A stretch of DNA of 64,000 nucleotides from Nyssa sinensis. Taxonomy: Eukaryota; Streptophyta; Magnoliopsida; Cornales; Nyssaceae. The DNA lies in assembly GCA_008638375.1 (NCBI GenBank), contig CM018046.1:45233206-45297205 (forward strand). The letters run 5' to 3'. Positions within the stretch are counted from its first letter, which is position 1, and each line of letters begins with the position of its first letter. The notes below the pieces were generated by a model that was not told the DNA's origin, searched no databases, and was given only the letters and a program-made list of their open reading frames with translations. Position numbers and translations under genes: made by a program. This document shows, one piece after another, positions 48,169-58,328 of this stretch.

Positions 48169-50074
48169 ATGTCTGTTCCTTCGGAATCTCGAATTGTGAA
48201 TGAGGGAGTAGGAGACCATTCTGAGGCGGCTGGTCCATCTGTTGTAGGAGATGTAGGTAACCCTGCTTTTGAAATTATTGAGGAGAGGCCTGTTGATCCT
48301 CCCCCTAGTCCAGGGGTTAGAATAGTCGATGCTTTCGAAGAGCCCCGAGACAGGGCCGGGGAGACCTCTGGTAGGTCTTCTTATAGAGAAGAGGGTGAGA
48401 GTGCCGTTACTCAAAGCCTCTTGGATGAATGGAGGGTGAAATTTGAATTTCCCCCCAATGTGACTTGCAGAGTTCCAGGACCCATGGACCGTCCCCAAGA
48501 TGTTAAAGCCGGGGAGATTTGCGTTTTCCTTGCCTGGTTTGAAATGGGCTTAAGGCTTCCATTGCCGGATTTAGTCAGGCAATTCTTTTGCTGGTTCAAG
48601 CTCTGCCCTGCCGACCTGAATCTCAATAGCTGGCGGCATCTTCTAGGATTTATGGTGCTGGGACATCTGAACAGAGTGGACGTGTCTCTGGACTTGATCC
48701 GTAGCAATATGGATCTGAAGTTCAAGCAGGCAGAGGGCCTTTATTATATGTCCTTTGAGAAGGGGTTCCGACCCCTGTCTTCCGTTCCTACTTCCAACAA
48801 GACGTGGAAGAAGTGGTACTTCTTCGTTGGAGGAGGATGGGAGCATAAGGACTTCCAGGCCGGAGAGATCTCGTCGTTTCCTTGTGTTACGGGCCATAGG
48901 GGTGAGACTTATTCTCTTGGGTTTGCTTTAGCTTTGCTTATATCCTCAGAACTGACAAACTTGGTATTTTTCATTTCCTTTGTGCAGTCAAGAGTGCTCG
49001 GAAGAGGCCCAAGTTTACTAAGGCTCTGCAGGATCAGTACCGGGTTTTGCTTTCAACTTCTAACCGGGCTCATACTGTTATCGTCACTCCGGACCAAGTG
49101 ATGGCCACCCGTAGCTCAGAGTTGAAGAGGAGGCTAGCCTCGAGGTGGGAAGTGCCGAAGCCTCAAGTGGTGGGGGAGTCTTCCTCCCCAGCTGAGCCTG
49201 ATGCTCCTTTAGAAGTGAAGAGAAGGAGATTGATCTCTGGTTCCCCTGAGCCCTCCCCTGCCGAGGCTGAGGAAGCCGAGCCTGCCATTCCTGTATCGGC
49301 TGTTCCTCCTGGTCCGAGCAAGAGGTCTAGGAAGGGGAAAGCTCCTGCCGCTCCTTCTGAGCCATTTGTTGAGCCGGATTATCAAATTGCCAAGAAGGCA
49401 TTTGATCGAATATGGGCTCAGGGCCCACATCGGTACAGAGGGGATGATCCCTCCAAACTGATGACTGAGATGATGACTCTCCAGATGAAGGTAACTTCTG
49501 AAGCCTTTCCTTGGCCTTTTGTTTGCTCATTTGTTTCGCTCTAATTTATCTGTCTTGTTTTATACAGAGCATGCATAGTTTAGCTGCTCTGATGGTGACC
49601 CCCATGGGCCTTGAGGAGGCCGAGAAGCTAAGGACAGAGGTGGACGAGATGAGACTGGAGCTCGGAACAGCCCGTTCCAAAATTCAGTCTGCTGAAGAGA
49701 GTCTGGAGAGAGCTACCACCAGCCTTAAGGTGGCAGAGTCTGAGAGGGATATATTTGCTCGGACGGTTGAGAGGCTTGAGGCGGAGCTGGTTGGTCTCCG
49801 TAGTTCCATTGACCAGAGGGTTCAGGAGGCAGTTGGTCAAGCCAAAGCTGAGGCTGAGATGGAATTAAAAGAGGAAGTTGATCAGATGGGTGATGACCTG
49901 ATCCTGCTCGGCTTTGAGAATTTCCGAACTAGATTCCAACTTCAGTTCCCGGACTTTGATGTGTCATCAATCGTTCCTCCTGAACCCACCTCATCTCGTC
50001 CTGATCCGGATAAGACTGCTGGGGCTCGTGCCCTTAATTTGGAAGAGGATGCAGGCCCCTCTGGGAAATCCTGA
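48169..50074 (+). CDS. Antisense gene of the Tat element: putative gypsy-type transposon protein with coiled coil
   Basis: Three exons, 48169-48901, 48988-49490 and 49568-50074, give 580 residues. Donors are GTGAGA and GTAACT; acceptors are TTGTGCAG and TATACAG. Phases are compatible (1, then 0). Residues 1-90 are acidic and variable. About 85-245 form a globular region (FEFPPNVTCRVPG, AWFEMGLRLPLPDLVRQFFCWF, LLGFMVLGHL) reminiscent of the Transposase_28 'putative gypsy type transposon' family. Residues 300-370 are Pro/Ser/Lys-rich with a basic KRSRKGK cluster that could be a nuclear signal. Residues 425-505 form a likely coiled coil, followed by an acidic tail. The start is the first ATG after the TATA box, with A at -3. 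Antisense frames are known in Tat elements; their role is unresolved. Confidence 0.85.
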
Positions 50075-50095
50075 GGCTTTTTATAGGCTTTTGAC

Positions 50096-50129
<34 letters not shown>

Positions 50130-50170
50130 ATGTAGTGAATACATTTTCCCTTCTGATCAATAAGATTGAC
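50075..50170 (+). terminator. 3' end region of the antisense gene
   Basis: After the TGA at 50072-50074 comes a run of about 30 T (50099-50128). The weak poly-A signal GATCAATAAGATTG follows near 50157-50170. Confidence 0.4.
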
Positions 50171-51870
50171 TTTTCTTCAGATTCTGCTTGTATTTTTCCT
50201 TCTTGTGAATTTTGTTGCAAGTGCGGCTGCTCTGAACCCTTTGCATGCTAGATCAAATAGTTGCTTTCTTAATCTTCAATACTTGTCATGGAATAGTGAA
50301 TATAGATCTGCCTTATTAAAATAAGAAGAGAAAGTAGATATAGCCAGATGGATAGAGCCTGACAGAGCGGGAGTGGGTCCCTGTAGAGTTCTGAGATAGA
50401 CTGCTCTGAATTAAGAGTCGGTGAGGTTAACCGAGCAGCTTGTGCTCGTTATTATGATGCTCGGTATGCTGAGTACTCGGGATTGGGATATATCCGATCT
50501 GCTTGGTCTTTGTTACGTGTCTTGACCTGTTATGAAATAGTTAAGACCAGTAGGTCTGAATGGGGGTCTATTTACTTTAGACTTTGTTCCCCTCTTTATT
50601 AATTTGGGAGCTTAAGTACTGGACTGCGGTCTATGTCTTGAGAATTCTGTACTCTGTCTCTTGGTATATTGAAGAGGCTTATTTAATGCACCGCTTAGTC
50701 ATTTGACCGTCGTTTGGGTTTTCAAGGCCACTCTCTTTTTCACCGTTGCGACGGTTCAGTTGGGTGGCTTTTTGGATTCCAAGGGTCTATATATATGGAA
50801 ACGGGGCATACGGTTGTGCTCAACCCTTTTGCTCCCCGATTTGTTCGTGAGAGAAACCTCATATGCTGCCGGAATTTCTCCCATTCGTCCGGAGATGATG
50901 GAAGATTCCTTGCCTGAGTTAGGAATAATGAGCCTGTGGCCGAGAGTTAACCTCCCCCTTTTTTCAGTCTCCAAGGAAGGATTGAAGGAGGTCCAAGTCT
51001 TCTTGTTTCCTCTGGCATCCGGTCGAGATTTCTCCGATTGGTGGTGGCCCCTCCCTGATTCAACCGAGGCCTGGGGTGTTGGTGATGAAGACGAAGGTGA
51101 GTTGCCTTCCCTTCCTCACGCTCTGTTAGAGACCCTTGCACTAAGTGGCTGGGGTGAAACAGACGGTGTGAAGAAGAAGATTGAAGGTAGACTACCTTCC
51201 CCCCCCATGTGTCTTGGCAGAGACCCTTGCTTTACTCCTCTGAGGAGTAATGCCGATTACAAAGGTGGAGAATGAATAGTCTCCTGAGGCTCAGAGCCCT
51301 CATCATCCGTTGGTCATGGGACCAGTGATAGTGATGATGAAATGGCCTGGGCACTACTTGATGCAGATTGGGGTTCAGGGTTCCTTCCTTTCAAATGGAG
51401 CCGATGAAGGCGGTTTTGAAGGTTTTGGATCTTGTGCCCCTTTATCATCCCAGGAGAAGAGCCATTATGTTGCCAAGCGTAGCTTCTGTAATAGCTTCTA
51501 TAATAGCTTCTGTAGTAGCTTCTGTAATAGCTTCTGTAGTAGCTTCTTGGTACTGATGTAAATCTTTTTGAGTTATTAATAAAGTTGAATTTTTTCTTCT
51601 CTGAGCTGATACTTTCTGTGAATGTGCTCTTTTGAAACTTAAGCATCTTCTAATGTGTTGCCGATTGTTCTGAAAACAAATCAAAAACTTTGAAAAATGC
51701 CAGAATCGAAGTACTTCACCTTTGGTTGAAACCATGGTGCTGATTTATTTGACAGATCAGTCAAATAATGTAAGTGTCAGATCCGAGGTATTCCGTTCTA
51801 GTAAACTTTAGTTGACAGGTGCTCGGAATTTCTGCCTTTGGATAGACTGGATTACAGAACCCGCTAGTTG
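50171..51870. other. Tat-element spacer with uncertain frames
   Basis: On + a 190-residue frame (50703-51275) has a Pro/Glu/Trp-rich sequence with an internal duplication (GELPSLPHALLETLALSGWG against EGRLPSPPMCLGRDPCF). I cannot match it to a family and rate coding as doubtful. At 51480-51545 there are 12 bp repeats built from TAGCTTCTGTAA/G. No retroviral domain is encoded on the minus strand here. Confidence 0.4.
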
Positions 51871-51879
51871 GGGATGGTC

Positions 51880-52514
51880 CAGGCTCTGAGGGCCTGTGCA
51901 TTAATAGATGGACCAAGTCATAAGACTTGTGCATTAATAGATGGACCAGGCTCTGGAGGCCCGTGCATTAATAGATGGACCAAGTCATAAGACTTGTGCA
52001 TTAATAGATGGACCAGGCTCTGGAGGCCTGTGCATTAATAGATGGACCAAGTCATAAGACTTGTGCATTAATAGATGGACCAGGCTCTGGAGGCCCGTGC
52101 ATTAATAGATGGACCAAGTCATAAGACTTGTGCATTAATAGATGGACCAGGCTCTGGAGGCCCGTGCATTAATAGATGGACCAAGTCATAAGACTTGTGC
52201 ATTAATAGATGGATCAGGCTCTGGAGGCCCGTGCATTAATAGATGGACCAAGTCATAAGACTTGTGCATTAATAGATGGACCAAGTCATAAGACTTGTGC
52301 ATTAATAGCTGGACCAGGCTCTGGAGGCCCGTGCATTAATAGATGGACCAAGTCATAAGACTTGTGCATTAATAGATGGACCAAGTCATAAGACTTGTGC
52401 ATTAATAGATGGACCAGGCTCTGGAGGCCCGTGCATTAATAGATGGACCAAGTCATAAGACTTGTGCATTAATAGATGGACCAGGCTCTGGAGGCCCGTG
52501 CATTAATAGATGAA
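51880..52514. repeat. Minisatellite of alternating 33 and 34 bp units in the Tat element
   Basis: Two related units alternate: CCAAGTCATAAGACTTGTGC followed by ATTAATAGATGGA (33 bp), and CCAGGCTCTGGAGGCCCGTG followed by CATTAATAGATGGA (34 bp). Together they make a 67 bp higher-order unit repeated about nine times. The first unit is doubled in tandem at two places. The 33 bp unit contains the hairpin AAGTC-ATAA-GACTT. Confidence 0.95.
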
Positions 52515-52544
52515 TAGTCTTAAGGAAGTAAAAAAAAAAATTTT

Positions 52545-55500
52545 TTATTGATAATACTTCCGCAAGTGTTCTACGTTCCATGGCCTAGGAACAGGTTTCC
52601 CAGTCGTGTCTTCAAGCCAGTAAGTGGTAGGTCGAACGACCTTCGTCACTTTGTAGGGGCCCTCCCAATTTGGTGACAATTTTCCCATGGTGGGATCCTT
52701 GGTGTTCTGAAAGACTCTTCTTAAGACGAAGTCTCCAACTTGAAAGCTGACTGTCTTGAGTCCTATCCTGGATTTATTGACCATTCTTTGTTGGTAGGCT
52801 TCCATCCTGATGCTGGCTTGATCCCTTCTCTCCTCGAGCAAATCCAAGTTTTCCATCAGCTGCTGATCATTGGATTCTTGCTCAAAGGCCTCAGTCCTCA
52901 GGGTTGGCATACCGATTTCAACCGGAATTACTGCTTCTGTCCCATAGGCTAATGAGAAGGGTGTTTCAGAGGTGGGAGTTCTTCTGGTTGTACGGTAGGC
53001 CCAAAGGACTCATGGGAGCTCTTCTGCCCACTTCCCTTTGGCTTGTTCCAGCCTTTTCTTTAACCCATCAAGGATTGTTCGGTTGGTGACCTCTGCCTGC
53101 CCATTTGCTTGTGGATGGCCTGGAGAGGCAAAGTGCTGCCTGATGTTGAGATTTTCGCAGAATGCCTTGAAGCCTTTACCAGTAAATTGTGTCCCATTAT
53201 CCGAGATAATTACACGTGGTATGCCAAACCTGCAGACAATATTCTTCCAGGTGAAGCTTTCGACTTCCTTTTCTGTAATATGCGTTAAAGGCTCGGCTTC
53301 GGCCCATTTAGAGAAGTAGTCGATAGCCACCAGGAGGTACTTCCTGTTTGGAGATGCTCGTGGTAACGGGCCCACAATGTCCATTCCCCATTGAGCAAAG
53401 GGCCAGGGGCTAGGAATCGGGATGAGCTCGTGCTGAGGCTGGTGTTGGTACGAGGCGAATCTCTGACATTTGTCACACTTCCGAACATACTCTTTAGCCT
53501 GTTTCAGCATGCCGGGCCAGTAGTAGCCCTGTGATAGAGCTCGGTGGGCTATAGTTCTGCCCCCATTGTGATTCCCGCAAATTCCCTCGTGAATTTCAGC
53601 CAAAACATATTGTGACTCGTCTGGAGCCAAACATTTTAACAGAGGTTGAGAATATGACCTCCTGTAAAGTTTGTTGTTCAAGATCAGGTACCGAGCCGTT
53701 CTGATTCGGATTCTCCTGGCTTTGTTTTTATCCTCTGGGAGGAGCCCGGATCTTAGATACTGGAGGATTGGGGTCATCCAGCTCTGGGACTGTTCATCAA
53801 CTTGAGCAACTGATGCTCCCTCAATGCTGGATCCTGGCTGAAAAGAGATTTTAACGGTGGAGTCTGTTTCAGACTTGAGGCGGGAGGCCATGTTAGCCAG
53901 AGCATCTGCTCTGCAGTTCTGACTTCTCTCAATCTTCTGGATAGTGAAAGTCTGGAAAGAATGCTTTAAATGGTTCACCAGTTCGGAGTACCGAAGCATC
54001 CTGTCATCCTTAATGGCAAACTCTCCCAAAACTTGGCTTACTACCAGTTGGGAGTCAGAGAAGACATCGAGGTTCTGAGCCTCGCATTCCAGGGCAAGCT
54101 TCATCCCTAAGATTAGGGCCTCATATTCAGCTTCATTATTAGAAGCTTTAAATCCCAGGCTGACTGCTTTTTCCGACGTAAGACCATTAGGGGACTGTAG
54201 CACCAGTCCTACCCCTGATCCTTGATCGGTTGACGATCCATCAATATATAGCAGCCAGGTTCCTGTAGTTTCGGCGATTTGTGCTTTGTTCTGCAGTGCC
54301 GGGGTGAACTCGGCTACAAAATCGGCTAAGGCCTGCCCTTTGATGGAGTTTCGGGGTACATATGCTATGTCAAACTCCCCTAGCTCCACAGACCACTTGA
54401 CCAATCTTCCCGATACCTCGGGTTTCCTCAGTATTGACTTTAGAGGATAAGCAGTTGGAATCTCAATTGGATGGGCCTGGAAGTAAGGTCGGAGCTTTCG
54501 GGCTGATACGACCAAGGCATAGGCCAGCTTCTCTACTTCTGGGTATCTTTTTTCCGTGTCGAGTAGTGCCCTACTGACGTAGAATATAGGCCTCTGTACT
54601 CCTTTGTCCTGTCTGATTAGTGCGGAACTGACCGCGTTCTCAGAGACTGCTAGGTACAGGAGCAGCTTTTCTCCTTGTACAGGTTTTGACAGGAGCTCTG
54701 GAGAGGCTAAATACTCCTTTAGTTCTTGGAAGGAATGCTCGCATTCTTCTGTCCATTGCAAAGCCTTGCCGCCCTTTAGAGCTTTGAAGAAAGGTAGGCA
54801 GCGATCGGTGGACTTGGATATAAATCTGCTCAATGCGGCGACTCTGCCGTTCAGTGCCTGAATCTCCTTTCTGGTCTTTGGCGACTTCAGTCCAATCAGG
54901 GCTTGGATCTGAGTGGGATCTGCTTCGATACCTCTTTGAGAGACGATGTACCCCAAGAATTTTCCCTTCGTAACTCCGAAGGTACATTTCGAGGGGTTGA
55001 GCTTCATCTTGTGCTGTCTGAGGATATCGAAGGTCTGGGCTAAATGCTGGAGGTGGCTGTCTTTCTGGAGGCTCTTTACCAGCATGTCGTCGATGTATAC
55101 CTCCATGGTGCTGCCAAGCAGTGGGCTGAACATCTTGTTCACCAACCGTTGGTAAGTGGCTCCAGCATTCTTTAAACCGAAAGGCATCACTCTGTAGCAA
55201 TAGAGTCCTCTTTCGGTTATGAAGGCGGTCTTTTCCTGATCTGGAGGGTACATCTGGATCTGGTTGTATCCAGAGTAGGCGTCCATGAAACTCATAAGCT
55301 CATGCCCTGCAGTGGCGTCAACCAGTTGATCTATTCTTGGTAGTGGGAAGCTGTCCTTGGGACATGCTTTGTTAAGGTCTGTATAGTCAACACAGACTCT
55401 CCACTTGCCGTTCTTCTTCTTGACGAGCACAGTGTTGGCTAACCACTCGGGATAAAAAAACTTCCCGTATCATCCTGGCGTCCAGCAACCTCTGGACTTC

Positions 55501-55887
55501 TTCGTTTATAACCCGATGCCGTTCGGGAGCGATCGGTCTTCTCTTCTGTCTGACCGGGGGGTGGTCTGGATCTACCATTAGTTTGTGAGTTATCAGATTA
55601 GGATCTATTCCCTCCATGTCCCTAGTCTCCCAAGCAAAGATAGAGAGGTTGTTCTTCAGAAACCTGACTATCTTTTCCCGCTCGGCGGGCGCAAGGTCTG
55701 GACCGATGTACAAATAACGCCCCTCTGCTCCTGAACTGACCAGTATCTTGATGGGCTCGCCAACAGGCTTGGCTTGACTATCACGCCCCCTTGGGCTCAG
55801 GGGCTCTTCAACGCCGGATGGGCAATCTTCCACCTCGGGAGTGTGAGTGAAAACCGGATCTGCACGGTCCCGAGTGTACTGTAATTG
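52545..55887 (-). pseudogene. Tat pol: RT, RNase H, second RNase H, integrase, with two lesions
   Basis: This region follows the Gag-Pro stop in the same frame (to about 55455). It then runs in the +1 frame (55430-53010, 806 codons) and, after a TGA, to 52545. In the 806-codon part: RT with YIDD at 112-115; first RNase H about 255-375; second RNase H with YIDGSS at 395-400, EAEYEAL and FSDSQ; integrase H-H-C-C finger (CDKC 652-655) and D684, D744, E780 (DD35E spacing). The last 120 codons are the integrase C-terminus. Lesions: a seven-T run (55460-55454, minus) that shifts frame, and an in-frame TGA at 53012-53010 where family members have Trp. The gene makes and integrates the DNA copy; this copy should fail alone. 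Confidence 0.95.
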
Positions 55888-55896
55888 CTATTTTGG
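55879..55896 (-). promoter_or_regulatory. Leaky-stop context UAG-CAA-UUA between gag-pro and pol
   Basis: The gag-pro frame ends AAA-UAG and continues in the same frame CAA-UUA-CAG into pol. UAG followed by CARYYA is the tobamovirus-type readthrough context. No other stop separates the frames before the RT lesion. Readthrough in this copy is inferred, not shown. Confidence 0.6.
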
Positions 55897-58251
55897 GGCT
55901 GTCTCCTTGAGGGCAATAGCGTGACATTCTCGTGAGGTTGGCTGACATCCTCGGACCGAGTGCACGCTTTGATTGTGGACGTACTTCAGACACTGATGAA
56001 AGGTTGAAGTGACCGCCCCTATCTGGTGTAACCAGGGTCTCCCAATGATGACGTTGTATGGAGACTTCATGTTCAACACCATGTACTCTGAGATGGTGGT
56101 CTTCTGCCCTTCACCTTCCCCAATAGTGGTAGGAAGGTCAACTCTCCCCAGGGGGGTGCTAAGGCTGCCATCAAAAGCTGCCATTACGGCAGTGGTGGGC
56201 TTGACGCTGTCCTGGTCTATGCCCATCCGCTTAAGCGGTTCGTAGAATAGGATATTGACTGAGCTGCCAGTGTCGACTAGGACTCTTCTAGTTTCGAAGT
56301 TGGCGATTCTGAGGGTGATAACAAGGGCATCACTGTGAGGGCAGTGTACCCCTGCTAGATCTTGCTCGGTGAACTGGATCTCTGGCCCTGTCTTGAGCCT
56401 CTTTTCGACGTTGGAGACCTGCAAGATGTTTGGGGCGGTTCTGGCCTCCCGAGCATATCTTTTTCTCGCCCTGTTGGACATTCCTGTAACAGGGGAGTCA
56501 GCATGGAGGACGTAGATAACATGGTTGTTCTGCCTCTGAGGCTCGTTTCGTCCTTCCCGCTGCTCTTGCCTCTGTTCGGGCCTCTGATCTGGCCGCTGCT
56601 GAGGCTTGTCTTCTTGGGGGTTCTGCCTTCCGTCTTGTTTGACGAACTCCCGAAGACGTCCCTTTTTTATGAGCTGTTCTATCTCATATCGGAGGGTCCT
56701 GCAAGTGTTAGTAGTATGCCCATGATCTTTATGGAAATTGCAATACTTACTTTGGTCCCGCAGGCTGGGATCTCCTTTGATCGGCTCTGGCCACCTCAGG
56801 TTCTCCCGATCTCGGATCTGCCGGAGTACCTGGTTCGGAGTGGTGTTCAAAGGCGTGAAGTTGGTGAACTCCCTTGGTGCGGAGTTGTACACAGCTCTGG
56901 GAGCTGTTTTCTTATCTGGGCTTCTGACCCTCTTTTTGTTGGAGTCTCTTCTGTGATCCTCCTTCTTATGGTCCTCCCGCTTCGGATTATCCCTTTGGGT
57001 CTGATCCTTGCCCTTCTGGGCTGAGCGGTTGGCTTCTTCAAGGTTGATGTATTTTTTGGCCCGATCCATCAATGCTGCCATATCAGCCGGGGGGCTTTTT
57101 GTCAAGGAGTCTCTGAAGCCACCTTGGGCAAGCCCGGCAGTAAGGGCCGCAACAAGGAATTTCGGGCTGCAATCCGTGATCTCAGTGAGCTCAGTGTTGA
57201 AGCGGGCAATGTAGGCCCGAAGGGATTCCTCCCTAGTCTGCCTAACGTTCAGCAGGAATTCTGGTCCCCTTCTGAGCCTCCTGCTGGTCATAAACCTATC
57301 CAAGAACTGTCTACCGAGCTCGTAAAAGCTGGCAATGGAGTTCGGAGGGAGGTTGTGGAACCACTTCAGAGCCGTTCCCTTCAAGCTGGTAATGAACGTT
57401 CGGCACATGAAAGCATCTGAGGCTCCGTGAAGGGCCATCGTATGCTGGTAATGAGATAGGTGATCTCCTGGATCTCCAGATCCGTCGTAGAGAGTGAATT
57501 TGGGCACCACGAACTTTCTAGGCCTCTCTTCAGACATGATGGCGTGGGTAAACGGAGTGGCTAGTCTTCCGAGCAGCCTGGCCAGTTCGTCCTGCTCTGG
57601 AGGGTTCTGAGGTCCTCTTAAACCGATTGTCCGGTCCATAGACTCGGCAATCTCCTCTTCCCTTCGCGGGTCTCTGAGTCTGACATCTTGTGAACCCTGC
57701 CTGACAGCCTCGGCTTCAGGGTAATAGGGTGGAGTGCGCCCTTCGGATGGAGGAGGAACCCGAACCGGTGGGGCTGGCGCTGCATGATAAGGTTCCTGTG
57801 GTGCCGGGGGTGCTCCCGAAACCCTAGGAGTTGGGGCTCGGGTAGTACTCCGGTAATGTACGTCGGGGACAAAAGCGGATGTTCCCCAGCCAGGGACTGT
57901 TGATGGCTGTGGATCTCGGCCAGCGTGAGCAACGCCTGAGGGGTGCCCAGGCTGGTTAGCGGGGGCCTGCCCGCGAAGTTCTTCATTCCCCGTGGCAACC
58001 GGGGGTTGTGTTCCTGCAACGAAGTTGACCGGCGGGCTAGGAGAAGCCGCCGCTTGGTTCTGCGTGAGCGTTGCCAGCGTCCTGGTAATGGCTAGCAGCT
58101 GCTCCTGCACCAGTTCATTGTGTCGTTTTATTGCTTCGATCTCTTGTCGCATAGGGTTGGCCGCTGGTCCTCTTGTGCGTGGAGCAGACGGCTGACGCTG
58201 AGCGTTTTGCGAACTCTGAGTATTCTGTCGGGGTCGGAGATTTGGTGCCAT
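55888..58251 (-). CDS. Tat Gag-protease polyprotein (787 residues)
   Basis: Start ATG is at 58251, about 57 bases below the PBS. Residues 1-200 are Pro/Gln-rich and variable. The retrotransposon Gag domain spans about 245-410 (KFTLYDGSGDPGDHLSHYQH, FITSLKGTALKWFHNLP, ESLRAYIARFN). A zinc-knuckle-like CNFHKDHGHTTNTC sits at 504-517. An Arg/Gln-rich linker is at 540-575. The aspartic protease carries DTGSS at 660-664 and the GRPWLHQIGAV end at about 740. Gag forms the particle that packages the RNA; the protease cleaves the polyproteins. The frame is intact and ends at the UAG, which may be read through into pol. Confidence 0.95.
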   Translation of the reverse strand: MAPNLRPRQNTQSSQNAQRQPSAPRTRGPAANPMRQEIEAIKRHNELVQEQLLAITRTLATLTQNQAAASPSPPVNFVAGTQPPVATGNEELRGQAPANQPGHPSGVAHAGRDPQPSTVPGWGTSAFVPDVHYRSTTRAPTPRVSGAPPAPQEPYHAAPAPPVRVPPPSEGRTPPYYPEAEAVRQGSQDVRLRDPRREEEIAESMDRTIGLRGPQNPPEQDELARLLGRLATPFTHAIMSEERPRKFVVPKFTLYDGSGDPGDHLSHYQHTMALHGASDAFMCRTFITSLKGTALKWFHNLPPNSIASFYELGRQFLDRFMTSRRLRRGPEFLLNVRQTREESLRAYIARFNTELTEITDCSPKFLVAALTAGLAQGGFRDSLTKSPPADMAALMDRAKKYINLEEANRSAQKGKDQTQRDNPKREDHKKEDHRRDSNKKRVRSPDKKTAPRAVYNSAPREFTNFTPLNTTPNQVLRQIRDRENLRWPEPIKGDPSLRDQSKYCNFHKDHGHTTNTCRTLRYEIEQLIKKGRLREFVKQDGRQNPQEDKPQQRPDQRPEQRQEQREGRNEPQRQNNHVIYVLHADSPVTGMSNRARKRYAREARTAPNILQVSNVEKRLKTGPEIQFTEQDLAGVHCPHSDALVITLRIANFETRRVLVDTGSSVNILFYEPLKRMGIDQDSVKPTTAVMAAFDGSLSTPLGRVDLPTTIGEGEGQKTTISEYMVLNMKSPYNVIIGRPWLHQIGAVTSTFHQCLKYVHNQSVHSVRGCQPTSRECHAIALKETAPK

Positions 58252-58307
58252 GGTTTTCCGGTAGGGAAAAAGATGAGTTTATGAATAAAGCACGTAGAGA
58301 TTAGTCT

Positions 58308-58325
58308 TTCCCACAGACGGCGCCA
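58308..58325 (-). other. Primer-binding site
   Basis: Three bases inside the 5' LTR the minus strand reads TGGCGCCGTCTGTGGGAA. PBS sites begin TGG because they pair with the CCA end of a tRNA. I do not name the tRNA from memory. Confidence 0.85.
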
Positions 58326-58328
58326 AAC

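Noticed and set aside
51880..52514. CRISPR-like array
   Set aside because: Units are contiguous with no unique spacers, the locus is inside a plant retrotransposon, and no cas genes exist. It is a minisatellite.
55450..55465. A U-UUU-UUA heptamer, the same as a known -1 frameshift slippery site, correctly phased at the pol lesion
   Set aside because: The downstream RT frame is +1, not -1, and a -1 shift meets a stop within a few codons. It is better explained as a homopolymer length change.
56362..57024. 220-residue plus-strand frame opposite gag-pro
   Set aside because: It is hydrophobic and unlike any family. It is the complement of the Arg/Gln/Lys-rich Gag linker, without promoter or splice evidence.
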